The position numbers were made by a program, and so were the translations under genes. Source: Flavobacterium yafengii (GTDB taxonomy: Bacteria > Bacteroidota > Bacteroidia > Flavobacteriales > Flavobacteriaceae). From it: DNA of 32,644 bases. The stretch is taken from contig NZ_JASCRY010000007.1 of NCBI RefSeq assembly GCF_030010375.1, positions 1-32,644 of the forward strand, in the 5' to 3' direction. The notes beneath the pieces were generated by a model, which saw nothing but the letters and a program-made list of their open reading frames with translations, was not told the origin of the DNA and did no database searches. How positions within the stretch are numbered: position 1 is the stretch's first letter; each line of letters opens with the position of its first letter. Shown one piece after another: positions 7,668 to 15,663 of the stretch.

Positions 7668-8870
7668 ATGAATACAATTCAAAAAGAATTAATTAAAGCA
7701 ACAGTGCCGATTTTAAAATCAAATGGGAATGATTTGATTACCTACTTTTATCAAAGGATGCTAAAAAATAATCCAGAATTAAAAAATATTTTTAATATGG
7801 CCAATCAAGCCAGCGGAAAACAACAACATGCATTAACAGGAGCCGTTCTAGCTTATGCTGAAAATATTGAAAACCCAGGTGTATTGATAAACGTGTTAAA
7901 ATCAATTGGAAACAAACATGTAAGTTTAAATATTGCGCCAGAACAATACGATATAGTTGGAAGCCATTTAATTGGTTCAATTAAAGAAGTTTTGGGTGAT
8001 TTAGCCACTGTAGAATTAATTGAAGCATGGACTTGCGCCTATCAAGAATTAGCTCAAATTATGATTAGCCTTGAAGCCGAAATGTATCAGAAAGCCAGCA
8101 ATAAAAAAGGAGGGTGGAAAGGGTGGAGAAACTTTATAATCTCTAAAATTGTTGAAGAAAGCGATGAGATTAAATCATTTTATCTTAAACCGGAAGACAA
8201 CAAAGATATAGCCGATTTTTATCCAGGGCAGTATATTTCCGTGAGTACGTTTATCCCTGAACTAGGTCATAAACAGCCCAGACAATATAGTTTATCTTCA
8301 GCTTCCAATAACGAGTTTTATAGAATTTCGGTAAAAAAAGAAAAAGGAATAAACAGCACTCCTAACGGAATTGTTTCCAATACACTGCATAATAAAAAAG
8401 AAAGCGACAGTATTGAGGTCAGTGCTCCCGCCGGTGTTTTTTATGCCGATCCTGATTCTAAAACCCCACTAGTTCTTGTAAGTGGTGGTGTTGGAATCAC
8501 TCCTATGATGAGCATGATTGAGACCAATAAAAACTCACTTCAAAAAAACAGAACGGTATGGATTCATAGCTGTCGTAACGAAAATGTTCACGCTTTTAAA
8601 GAAACTATTCAAGAGTTAAATGATGAAAATACATGGCTGACTTCATTTGTTTTTTATGAAACTTTACCCGAATCAGAAACAAATGCTATTGAAGGTAGAG
8701 TGAATTTACTCGAAATCAAAGAAGAAATTCTTATTAAGGATGCAAAATATTATATTTGCGGACCTGCTCTTTTTATAAAAGTTCAATATCAATCCTTAGT
8801 TGAACTTGGAGTCAACAAAGAAAATATACTTTATGAAGAATTTGGTCCCCAATTATTAAGCCTTAATTAA
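7668..8870 (+). CDS. hmp: Flavohemoprotein, nitric oxide dioxygenase
   Basis: A cytosolic enzyme of 400 residues that converts nitric oxide and oxygen to nitrate using NAD(P)H. The globin domain (about 1-140) has the distal tyrosine Y28 in TYFYQRM, IFNMANQ, and the proximal haem ligand H84 in NKHVSLNIAPEQY, one residue off the E. coli Hmp numbering. The FAD domain (about 150-260) has GQYISV and RQYSLSS, and the NAD domain (about 265-400) has LVSGGVGITPMMSM and ends with the EEFGP motif. All landmarks of a functional NO dioxygenase are present. It is followed after 10 bp by an Rrf2 regulator and preceded by a perfect palindrome of NsrR type, so it is very likely induced by nitric oxide as a two-gene operon. 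Confidence 0.95.
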   Translation: MNTIQKELIKATVPILKSNGNDLITYFYQRMLKNNPELKNIFNMANQASGKQQHALTGAVLAYAENIENPGVLINVLKSIGNKHVSLNIAPEQYDIVGSHLIGSIKEVLGDLATVELIEAWTCAYQELAQIMISLEAEMYQKASNKKGGWKGWRNFIISKIVEESDEIKSFYLKPEDNKDIADFYPGQYISVSTFIPELGHKQPRQYSLSSASNNEFYRISVKKEKGINSTPNGIVSNTLHNKKESDSIEVSAPAGVFYADPDSKTPLVLVSGGVGITPMMSMIETNKNSLQKNRTVWIHSCRNENVHAFKETIQELNDENTWLTSFVFYETLPESETNAIEGRVNLLEIKEEILIKDAKYYICGPALFIKVQYQSLVELGVNKENILYEEFGPQLLSLN

Positions 8871-8880
8871 TAAAACTCTT

Positions 8881-9309
8881 ATGAAATTGAATCACTTTAC
8901 TGATTTTAGTATGCGCGTTTTGATGTATTTAGATCAAAAAAAAGAAACTCCTTTAAGTTCTTTAGACGAGTTAGCTGCTGCTTTCAAAATCTCGAGAAAC
9001 CATCTCATTAAAGTGGTTCAATTCTTATCAGCAAATCAGTTAATCCATACTAAAAGAGGTAAAAATGGTGGAATCATAATTTCTGACAAAGCAAGAGAAA
9101 TACCATTAGGGGATTTGATTCACCTTTTGGAACAAGATGATAGTCCTGTTGTAAATTGTAATTCAAAACCTTGTGTTTTTCAATCCCAAAATTGCAAATT
9201 AAAATCATTATTCAATACCGCTTATCTCGCTTTTCTTGAGAGTCTAAATAAATCCAAACTTTCCGATCTGGAATTTAATAATTGGAATGCTATGTTTCAA
9301 ACCACATAA
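8881..9309 (+). CDS. Rrf2 family regulator, NsrR-like
   Basis: A transcription factor of 142 residues with an N-terminal winged helix (about 1-65: FTDFSMRVLMYLDQK, then the recognition region ISRNHLIKVVQFL) and the GGI wing turn. Three cysteines, C93, C98 and C105 (spacings of 4 and 6 residues), follow in the place where NsrR-type proteins bind an iron-sulfur cluster; E. coli NsrR has a similar three-cysteine set. The gene starts 10 bp after hmp, so it is translated from the same mRNA and probably controls itself together with hmp through the palindrome at 7597-7621. The name nsrR is well supported by context but another NO- or redox-sensing Rrf2 subtype cannot be excluded. Confidence 0.88.
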   Translation: MKLNHFTDFSMRVLMYLDQKKETPLSSLDELAAAFKISRNHLIKVVQFLSANQLIHTKRGKNGGIIISDKAREIPLGDLIHLLEQDDSPVVNCNSKPCVFQSQNCKLKSLFNTAYLAFLESLNKSKLSDLEFNNWNAMFQTT

Positions 9310-9359
9310 AATTTGAAAAGCATTTATATTATCCTCTTTTCAAAATAGAAAATTTCATA

Positions 9360-9391
9360 AAAAAACGCCCTTTATTTAAAGAGCGTTTTTT
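9360..9391 (-). terminator. Intrinsic terminator of phoH
   Basis: On the minus strand the stem AAAACGCTCTTTA pairs with TAAAGGGCGTTTT, with one U-G wobble and a two-base loop, followed by a T run. On the plus strand the same position is a C-A mismatch, so it fits the minus strand better, four bases after the phoH stop. It may also stop the hmp-nsrR transcript. Confidence 0.75.
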
Positions 9392-9394
9392 GTT

Positions 9395-10345
9395 TTAATC
9401 GTTATTCTCAATCTGCTTATAGGCATCAATCACTTTTTTGACCAATCGGTGTCTTACAATGTCTTTATCATCCAGATAAATAATCCCAATTCCATCTACA
9501 TCTTTCAAAACCAACAAAGCTTCTTTAAGTCCGGAAATGGTTCTTCGTGGTAAATCGACCTGACCGGGATCACCTGTAATCATGAATTTAGCACTTTTCC
9601 CCATACGGGTCAAGAACATTTTCATTTGGGAATGCGTAGTGTTTTGTGCTTCATCCAAAATTACAAAAGCATTATCTAACGTTCTACCACGCATGAATGC
9701 CAATGGCGCTATTTGAATAATTCCCTTTAAAATATAATCTTCCAGTTTTTCGTTAGGTAACATATCGCGCAAAGCATCATACAAAGGTTGCATGTAAGGG
9801 TCTAATTTTTCTTTCATATCACCGGGTAAAAAACCAAGGTTCTCCCCTGCCTCAACCGCTGGACGTGTAAGTATAATACGTTTAACTTGTTTTTCTTTTA
9901 ATGCTTTCACAGCCATAGCAACACCGGTATACGTTTTTCCGGTTCCGGCAGGTCCTACAGCAAAAACCATATCATTCTTTTCCATGGTATCCACCAACAA
10001 TTGTTGATTGGGTGTCATAGGTTTGATGATTTTCCCTCCTACTCCGTGTACTAAAATTTTATCATGTCCCAAGGCTCGTCTCTCGTCTTGGCCGTCACTT
10101 AGAATAACACGCTCAATAACATTGTCATCAATAGTGTTGTAACGTGTAAAGTGAAGCATTAACCGCTGAAAACGTTTTTCGAACTCGTCTAAAACCTCTT
10201 TTTCTCCAAAAGCTTTTAAAGTTGTTCCCCGAGCGACAATCTTTAATTTTGGGTAGTATTTTTTAATTGTTTCAAGATGAGTGTCTTGAGCGCCCCAAAA
10301 GTCTTTTGGAGCGATGTCTATGAGCTCGATTATTCTTTCGTTCAA
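9395..10345 (-). CDS. PhoH family ATPase/RNA helicase-like protein
   Basis: A cytosolic P-loop ATPase of the PhoH/YbeZ family, linked in other bacteria to RNA handling together with YbeY. The nucleotide-binding motifs are clear: Walker A VGPAGTGKTYTG and Walker B AFVILDEAQNTT, followed by the MTGDPGQVDLPR motif (here MITGDPGQVD). The N-terminal domain contains the KH-like segment LKIVARGTTLKAFGEKE. The only in-frame ATG is at 10510, which would add 55 poorly structured basic residues and run to within 17 bp of the divergent gene. A TTG at 10345 gives a 316-residue protein beginning (M)NERIIELIDIAPK, which fits the usual length and N-terminus of the family in flavobacteria, so I chose it. The start is inferred; the gene identity is secure. 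Confidence 0.88.
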   Translation of the reverse strand: MNERIIELIDIAPKDFWGAQDTHLETIKKYYPKLKIVARGTTLKAFGEKEVLDEFEKRFQRLMLHFTRYNTIDDNVIERVILSDGQDERRALGHDKILVHGVGGKIIKPMTPNQQLLVDTMEKNDMVFAVGPAGTGKTYTGVAMAVKALKEKQVKRIILTRPAVEAGENLGFLPGDMKEKLDPYMQPLYDALRDMLPNEKLEDYILKGIIQIAPLAFMRGRTLDNAFVILDEAQNTTHSQMKMFLTRMGKSAKFMITGDPGQVDLPRRTISGLKEALLVLKDVDGIGIIYLDDKDIVRHRLVKKVIDAYKQIENND

Positions 10346-10461
10346 ATGAGGTAGTTTTAAATTAGAATTAATTTTTTTATAAATCAATTGGCTGTCGGGT
10401 ATATTTCTTGTTTTTAAATAGAAATTGTTTTTTGTTTTTCGTTTTTTGAGTTTACTATTAT

Positions 10462-10469
10462 TAGCTTTG
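10462..10469 (+). promoter_or_regulatory. -7 promoter element for the DUF62 gene
   Basis: TAGCTTTG fits TAnnTTTG and lies 58 bases before the ATG of the SAM hydroxide adenosyltransferase. No strong -33 element is seen at the ideal spacing. Its position inside the long phoH reading frame is one reason to place the phoH start further in. Confidence 0.45.
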
Positions 10470-10527
10470 CACTTCTCAAATTTAATAAAATTAGGTTTAC
10501 ATAACACCAATAGTTATAAACAAATTT

Positions 10528-11355
10528 ATGTCAATAATTACCCTAACTACCGATTATGGCTTGAAAGATCACTTTGTAGGTGCGTTGAAAGGGAAAATTT
10601 TGTCTGAGTATTCCGAGGCATTAATTATTGACATTTCACATGACATTGACCCATTCAACACTGTAGAAGCAAGTTACATTATTGGCGCATCGTATGCGAG
10701 CTTTCCAAAAGGTACAGTTCATCTTATAGGAGTGGATATGGAATCTAATAAAGAGAATCAGCATATTGTGATGCAATGGAACGATCATTATTTTATTGCC
10801 GCCGATAATGGGATTTTAAGTATGCTTTCGCAAAAAATTGTTCCGCAAAAAATGGTCGCAATTAATATTCATGATCGTTTGCCAAGCGAAGCTACTGATC
10901 TGGACGTATTTGTAAAAGTAGCCTGCCATTTAGCCAAAGGCGGTTTAATGAATGTCATTGGTAAAGAAATAAATACGATTAAGCAAGTTACAAATCTGCA
11001 AGCCACTATTTCGGATGATGGGAATTCATTAAAAGGTCATGTGATTTATATTGATCATTTTGGGAATGTAATTACCAATATTTCTAAAAAATATTTTATC
11101 GAAGTTGCCAAAGGAAGACCGTATGAAATTGTTCTGAAAACCAAAAATATCAAAACAATTTTGCCCAATTATTCCGCAATTGCAAGTTCTGAAAAATATC
11201 CGATTAAATCGTATGAAGGCGAAAAATTAGCCATTTTCAACGAAGCCGGTTTTCTTGAAATTGCCATTTTTAGAAGCAATCCTTCTAAAGTTGGTTCTGC
11301 CAATAGTTTACTTGGATTGAATTATAGAGATATAATAAATATAGTATTCAGATAG
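10528..11355 (+). CDS. SAM hydroxide adenosyltransferase (DUF62)
   Basis: A protein of 275 residues of the SAM-dependent chlorinase/fluorinase superfamily. Non-halogenating members hydrolyse S-adenosylmethionine to adenosine and methionine. The N-terminus LTTDYGLKDHFVGALKG carries the conserved SAM-binding aspartate D9, followed by IDISHDIDPFN and the VHLIGVDM and YFIAADNGILS segments typical of the first domain; the C-terminal domain has HVIYIDHFGNVITNI. The family is present in most flavobacterial genomes. The gene is divergent from phoH and followed after 58 bp by a small monooxygenase-like gene. The physiological purpose is not settled in the family. The last codons lie in a small repeat that also occurs at the end of the next gene. 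Confidence 0.92.
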   Translation: MSIITLTTDYGLKDHFVGALKGKILSEYSEALIIDISHDIDPFNTVEASYIIGASYASFPKGTVHLIGVDMESNKENQHIVMQWNDHYFIAADNGILSMLSQKIVPQKMVAINIHDRLPSEATDLDVFVKVACHLAKGGLMNVIGKEINTIKQVTNLQATISDDGNSLKGHVIYIDHFGNVITNISKKYFIEVAKGRPYEIVLKTKNIKTILPNYSAIASSEKYPIKSYEGEKLAIFNEAGFLEIAIFRSNPSKVGSANSLLGLNYRDIINIVFR

Positions 11356-11375
11356 CAGTGTTCAGTAATCAGTTT
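11343..11375. repeat. CAGTATTCAGTT-type microrepeat, copy 1
   Basis: AGTATTCAGATAGCAGTG followed by TTCAGTAATCAGTTT spans the stop codon of the DUF62 gene. Related strings occur at 11706-11731 across the next stop codon and, inverted, at 15648-15659. Confidence 0.5.
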
Positions 11376-11413
11376 AAAAATCTATAATCGTTAATCATAA
11401 ATCTAAAATATAA

Positions 11414-11710
11414 ATGTTTGTACGAATAGTAAAATTGAGTTTTCATGAGGAAAATATTCCTGCATTTTTGGAAAACTTTGAGTTAATGAAAGATAAAATA
11501 CGGAATGCACCCGGAAATCGTTTTTTAGAATTGTATCAGGATAAAAATAACAAAAGTATTTTCTTTACTTACAGTTATTGGGAAACCGAAGCCGATTTAG
11601 AAAATTACAGGAATTCCGAACTTTTTTACGATGTTTGGACATTCACCAAGAAATTATTCAATGACAAACCGGAAGCTTGGAGCGTAGATAAATTAGTAAG
11701 TTTAGAGTAA
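11414..11710 (+). CDS. ABM-fold monooxygenase family protein
   Basis: A protein of 98 residues with the pattern of the antibiotic biosynthesis monooxygenase (dimeric alpha-beta barrel) family: an N-terminal strand FVRIVKLSF, a helix with IPAFLENFELMKDKI, the central GNRFLELYQDKNN turn and strand, FFTYSYWETEADLENYRNS with the usual W and E, and a C-terminal aromatic helix. Members include heme-degrading, quinol-oxidising and simply uncharacterised proteins, so no reaction can be assigned. It lies between the DUF62 gene and gldF on the same strand with short gaps of 58 and 53 bp; the same order suggests cotranscription but not a shared function. Confidence 0.82.
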   Translation: MFVRIVKLSFHEENIPAFLENFELMKDKIRNAPGNRFLELYQDKNNKSIFFTYSYWETEADLENYRNSELFYDVWTFTKKLFNDKPEAWSVDKLVSLE

Positions 11711-11731
11711 TCAGTATTCAGTTAGCAGTTT
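11706..11731. repeat. CAGTATTCAGTT-type microrepeat, copy 2
   Basis: AGTAATCAGTATTCAGTTAG then CAGTTT begins in the last codons of the ABM gene and crosses its stop codon, as copy 1 does for the gene before. Confidence 0.5.
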
Positions 11732-11763
11732 CAAATCAACAAATCAACGAATAAACATAAAGA

Positions 11764-12489
11764 ATGAAATCAATAGTACTACGAGAGATAAAATCCTTTT
11801 TTGGTTCGCCCATAGGCTACTTAGTTATTGCCATTTTTCTAATTATCAACGGATTGTTTCTTTGGGTTTTCGAAGGAGAGTACAATATTTTGAATACCGG
11901 TTTTGCTGATTTGACTCCGTTTTTCATCTTGGCACCCTGGATTTTGATATTCTTGATTCCCGCGGTAACAATGCGTAGTTTTTCGGATGAAAAAAAACAA
12001 GGAACATTAGAGTTATTGCTGACGAAACCGTTGAGTATTTGGGAAATCGTAAACGGAAAATTTCTTGGCGCTTTACTTTTAATTGTAATGGCAATTATTC
12101 CAACATTCATTTATGTAGCCGTTATTTCCAATTTAGGAATGCCAGAAGGCAATCTCGATATGGGAAGCACAATTGGTTCTTATTTTGGATTATTATTCCT
12201 GATTGCTGCATATTCTGCCATTGGAATATTCACATCAACATTGTCTGATAACCAGATTGTGGCTTTCATTGTTGCAGTATTTTTATGTTTCTTCTTCTAT
12301 TTTGGATTTGAAGGCTTAGCTTCTGTTGTTCCAAATCTATCTTCCATAATTGCCTCATTAGGGATGCAAGATCATTTCAAAAGCATGAGCCGAGGCGTAT
12401 TAGACACAAGAGACATTCTTTATTTTACAAGCATAACCGTTGTCTTTCTTTCATTTACAGTTTATAATTTAAAATCTTTCAAATCGTAA
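11764..12489 (+). CDS. gldF: Gliding motility ABC transporter permease GldF
   Basis: An inner-membrane ABC-2 type permease of 241 residues with about six membrane segments (for example residues 17-35, 55-75, 105-128, 142-160, 170-195 and 220-238). The family signature FSDEKKQGTLELLLTKPLSIWEIV follows the second segment, and the N-terminus MKSIVLREIKSFFGSPIGYL is characteristic. In Flavobacterium johnsoniae GldF works with GldG and the ATPase GldA; loss of these genes stops gliding, although many flavobacteria with altered sets still move. The stop codon overlaps the gldG start (TAATG), so the two are translationally coupled. The ATPase gene gldA is not in this window, which matches its separate location in related genomes. 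Confidence 0.95.
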   Translation: MKSIVLREIKSFFGSPIGYLVIAIFLIINGLFLWVFEGEYNILNTGFADLTPFFILAPWILIFLIPAVTMRSFSDEKKQGTLELLLTKPLSIWEIVNGKFLGALLLIVMAIIPTFIYVAVISNLGMPEGNLDMGSTIGSYFGLLFLIAAYSAIGIFTSTLSDNQIVAFIVAVFLCFFFYFGFEGLASVVPNLSSIIASLGMQDHFKSMSRGVLDTRDILYFTSITVVFLSFTVYNLKSFKS

Positions 12490-14174
12490 TGACTACTTCT
12501 AAGAAAAATAACCTAAAATCAGTATTGATTATCCTTGCAATTGTAGTGCTTGCGAATGTAATAGGAAGTTCCTTTTTTCATCGTTTTGATTTAACAAAAG
12601 ATAAAAGATACACACTTTCCCCTACTTCTTTGAACATCATCAAGCAAGTTCAAAATCCGTTGTCTATAAAAGTATACATGCAAGGTGATTTACCGGCTGA
12701 ATTCAAACGTTTACAACAAGAAACGAAACAATTACTGGAAGAATTTCAGGCATACAATACCAATATTGTTTTTGAATTTGTAGATCCTTTGGAGAATCAA
12801 GAAGAAAGTATGGATCTCATCAAAGATTTATACCGAAGAGGATTAACTCCTGTAAATATTACTGAGGATAACAAAGGAAAACAATCACAAGTAATGGTTT
12901 TTCCATGGGCAATTGCTACTTATGATGAAAAAGAAGTTTCGATTCCTTTGCTTAAAAATCAAATGGGAGCTTCAACTACGGAAAAAGTTATTAGTTCTAT
13001 ACAACATTTGGAATACTCCATTGCCGAGGCTTTTAATAAAATTACCAAAGCAAAGCAGAAAAAAGTTGCGATTATTAAAGGGAATGGCGAATTAAAAGAG
13101 GCTTACATTGCAAAATTCTTATTGCAAGTAAAAGACAACTATTTTATTGCACCTTTTACTTTAGATTCGGTTGCTAAAAATCCTATAGGAAGTCTGGAAG
13201 CTTTAGAAAAATATGACTTGGCTGTTATCGCTAAACCTACCGAAACATTTACTGATGCGGAGAAGCAGGTTTTGGACCAATTTATCATCAACGGAGGAAA
13301 AACATTGTGGTTGATTGACCAAGTTTCGGCAGAAATGGATAGTTTGTACGATTCATCCGGAGCCACTTTGGCCTATCCAAAAGATTTGAATTTGAATGAT
13401 ATGTTCTTTAAATACGGAATCCGAATCAACCCTGATTTAGTAAAAGACGAACAAGGAAGTCCCATAAAACTAGCCACTGGAGAACAAGGAAGTGCCACTC
13501 AATTTCAGGAATTTAATTGGAAGTTTGCGCCACAAGTTTATCCAAATAGTTTGCATCCGATTGTGAAAAATTTAGGCGGAATCAAATTTGATTTTGCGAA
13601 TCCTATCGATACCTTGAAAAACGGAATTAAGAAAACCATTCTGTTGCAATCGTCTCAATATTCGAAAAAAATAGGAACTCCAACAGAGATAAATTTAAAC
13701 ATTGTTGCCGAAGAAACTTCGCCAAATGATTACCTGAATAAAGGAAAGATTCCATTATCGGTTTTATTGGAAGGTTCGTTTCATTCTATGTTTGAAAATA
13801 GAGTGCTACCATTCGAACAAAAAACATTTCAAGCCACAGGAAAAGAGAATAAAATGATTGTGATTTCGGATGGAGATTTGATAAAAAACCAATTGGATAA
13901 AAACTTTCAACCGGTAGAATTGGGTTATGACCAAAGGTCTGGAAATTTGTATGATAATAAAGATTTCCTGATAAATTGCGTCAATTATCTATTGGATGAT
14001 ACCGGACTTATTAACATTCGTAGCAAAGATCTTGATTTACCTTTATTGGATAAAGAAAAAGTTTATGAAAACTATACCCGAACACAAATCCTAACTATCG
14101 GGCTTCCAATTCTTATTTTGGTACTTTTTGGTGTCGTATTTACTTTCCTTCGAAAAAGAAAATACAGCAAATAG
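12489..14174 (+). CDS. gldG: Gliding motility ABC transporter protein GldG
   Basis: A membrane-anchored protein of 561 residues, partner of GldF. One N-terminal membrane helix (about residues 13-30, LIILAIVVLANVIGSSF) is followed by RFDLTKDKRYTLSPTS, the usual entry to the large periplasmic GldG/ABC-type uncharacterised domain, which contains EFQAYNTNIVFEFVDPLENQ and YDLAVIAKPTETFTDAEK. A second helix near residues 535-554 (TIGLPILILVLFGVVFTFL) precedes a basic tail. The gene overlaps gldF by one base and ends 103 bp before dnaN. Length and both anchor helices match intact GldG. Confidence 0.95.
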   Translation: MTTSKKNNLKSVLIILAIVVLANVIGSSFFHRFDLTKDKRYTLSPTSLNIIKQVQNPLSIKVYMQGDLPAEFKRLQQETKQLLEEFQAYNTNIVFEFVDPLENQEESMDLIKDLYRRGLTPVNITEDNKGKQSQVMVFPWAIATYDEKEVSIPLLKNQMGASTTEKVISSIQHLEYSIAEAFNKITKAKQKKVAIIKGNGELKEAYIAKFLLQVKDNYFIAPFTLDSVAKNPIGSLEALEKYDLAVIAKPTETFTDAEKQVLDQFIINGGKTLWLIDQVSAEMDSLYDSSGATLAYPKDLNLNDMFFKYGIRINPDLVKDEQGSPIKLATGEQGSATQFQEFNWKFAPQVYPNSLHPIVKNLGGIKFDFANPIDTLKNGIKKTILLQSSQYSKKIGTPTEINLNIVAEETSPNDYLNKGKIPLSVLLEGSFHSMFENRVLPFEQKTFQATGKENKMIVISDGDLIKNQLDKNFQPVELGYDQRSGNLYDNKDFLINCVNYLLDDTGLINIRSKDLDLPLLDKEKVYENYTRTQILTIGLPILILVLFGVVFTFLRKRKYSK

Positions 14175-14213
14175 ATGTTAATAAAAAAGTTTCCAAACTA
14201 GAATAGTTTACGA

Positions 14214-14221
14214 TATATTTG
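14214..14221 (+). promoter_or_regulatory. -7 promoter element of dnaN
   Basis: TATATTTG matches TAnnTTTG exactly and lies 56 bases before the dnaN ATG, in the 103-bp gap after gldG. The -33 region is less clear (GTTTCC about 19 bases upstream). Confidence 0.6.
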
Positions 14222-14277
14222 TAAAATGTATCGTATTTCGGATTTAGAGAAATACCTTAAAAAATAAAACAAAACAG

Positions 14278-15396
14278 ATGAAATTTATAGTATCGAGTTC
14301 GTACTTATTGAAGCAATTACAAGTTTTAGGTAACGTTATCAACAGCAGTAATACTTTGCCTATTTTAGATAACTTTTTATTTGATTTAGACCATAATGTG
14401 CTAACGGTTTCAGCTTCTGATTTAGAGACAACTATGTCTGCTACGTTAGTAATTGATTCAGAAAGTAAAGGAAGCGTTGCTGTTCCTGCAAAATTACTTT
14501 TGGAAATCCTTAAAACATTCCCGGAGCAACCCTTAACTTTCACGGTTGAAGAAAACAGTACGATAGAAATCAGTTCTAATTCTGGAAAATATGCGTTGGC
14601 TTATGCTCCAGGAGATGAATTTCCAAAATCGGTTAATTTAGACGATCCATCTGTAACACTTGTTCCTGCTGATGTTTTGGCAACAGCCATAAGCAAAACG
14701 ATTTTTGCTGCCGGAAATGATGATTTACGTCCGGTAATGTCTGGTGTATTCTTCCAGTTTTCACCACAAGGATTGACATTTGTAGCAACTGATGCGCACA
14801 AATTAGTGAAATATGCGCGTACTGACGTAGTGGCTTCTCAAGTGGCTGATTTCATTATGCCAAAGAAACCTTTGAACATCTTAAAAAATATTCTTGGAAC
14901 TTCAGATGCTGAAGTAAAAATTGAATATAACGATTCGAATGCTACTTTTTCTTTTGACAATTATCTTTTAATGTGTCGTTTAATTGATGGAAAATATCCA
15001 AATTACGAAGCGGTAATTCCAAAAGAAAATCCAAATAAATTAATGATTGACCGTTCTCAATTTTTGAGTTCTGTACGTCGTGTCGCTATCTTTTCGAATA
15101 AAACAACACACCAGATTCGTTTGAAAATTGCTGGTGCTGAATTGAATGTTTCTGCTGAAGATATTGACTACTCAAACAAGGCCGAAGAAAGATTGACTTG
15201 TGATTATCAAGGTGATGATATGCAAATAGGGTATAATTCTCGTTTCTTGACTGAAATGTTGACTAACTTGCAATCCGATATGATTATGCTTGAAATGTCA
15301 TTGCCAAACAGAGCCGGAATCCTTACTCCTGTTGATGGATTAGAAGAAGGTGAAACTGTTACGATGCTTGTAATGCCAGTAATGCTAAACAGTTAA
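14278..15396 (+). CDS. dnaN: DNA polymerase III sliding clamp, beta subunit
   Basis: The replicative sliding clamp of 372 residues, which forms a ring dimer on DNA and tethers polymerase III and other partners. The three tandem clamp domains of about 120 residues each are visible: domain I from MKFIVSSSYLLKQLQVLGNVINSSNTLPILDNFL, domain II around DDLRPVMSGVFFQFSPQGL and FVATDAHKLVKY, and domain III with RVAIFSNKTTHQIRLKI and ending in the conserved MLVMPVMLN tail that forms part of the hydrophobic protein-binding pocket. It has its own promoter and a strong terminator. It is not next to dnaA here; separation of dnaN from dnaA is common in Bacteroidota. Confidence 0.97.
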   Translation: MKFIVSSSYLLKQLQVLGNVINSSNTLPILDNFLFDLDHNVLTVSASDLETTMSATLVIDSESKGSVAVPAKLLLEILKTFPEQPLTFTVEENSTIEISSNSGKYALAYAPGDEFPKSVNLDDPSVTLVPADVLATAISKTIFAAGNDDLRPVMSGVFFQFSPQGLTFVATDAHKLVKYARTDVVASQVADFIMPKKPLNILKNILGTSDAEVKIEYNDSNATFSFDNYLLMCRLIDGKYPNYEAVIPKENPNKLMIDRSQFLSSVRRVAIFSNKTTHQIRLKIAGAELNVSAEDIDYSNKAEERLTCDYQGDDMQIGYNSRFLTEMLTNLQSDMIMLEMSLPNRAGILTPVDGLEEGETVTMLVMPVMLNS

Positions 15397-15498
15397 CATT
15401 ATATTTTGAAATTGTTATATTTTGATTTTTAAAATTGAAATATAATAATTACCATTGTATAACAAATACGCTATTAACCAAACCATTTTTATATTTAA

Positions 15499-15535
15499 AA
15501 AACCGTCTCGTTTAATTACGAGACGGTTTTTTTTT
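15499..15535 (+). terminator. Intrinsic terminator of dnaN
   Basis: AAAACCGTCTCG at 15499-15510 pairs perfectly with CGAGACGGTTTT at 15519-15530 around an eight-base loop, followed by five more T. It lies 102 bases after the dnaN stop codon. Confidence 0.9.
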
Positions 15536-15555
15536 GAGTGGGATTGCGTGTGTCT

Positions 15556-15644
15556 TTGCGAGGAACGAAGCAATCACACTAGCAGAGCATAATTCTTAAT
15601 CATTGAAACGGATATACGAAATAAGATTGCTTCGTACCTCGCAA
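15556..15644. repeat. Palindromic intergenic repeat (TTGCGAGGAACGAAGCAATC)
   Basis: The left arm at 15556-15575 and right arm at 15625-15644 are inverted copies with one mismatch in 20 bases and 49 bases between. This string type, a cattgcgagg-aacgaagcaatc palindrome, is known to recur between genes in a range of bacteria. It fills the space between the dnaN terminator and the end of the minus-strand MutS-like gene. Confidence 0.75.
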
Positions 15645-15663
15645 TGACAAACTGAATACTAAT

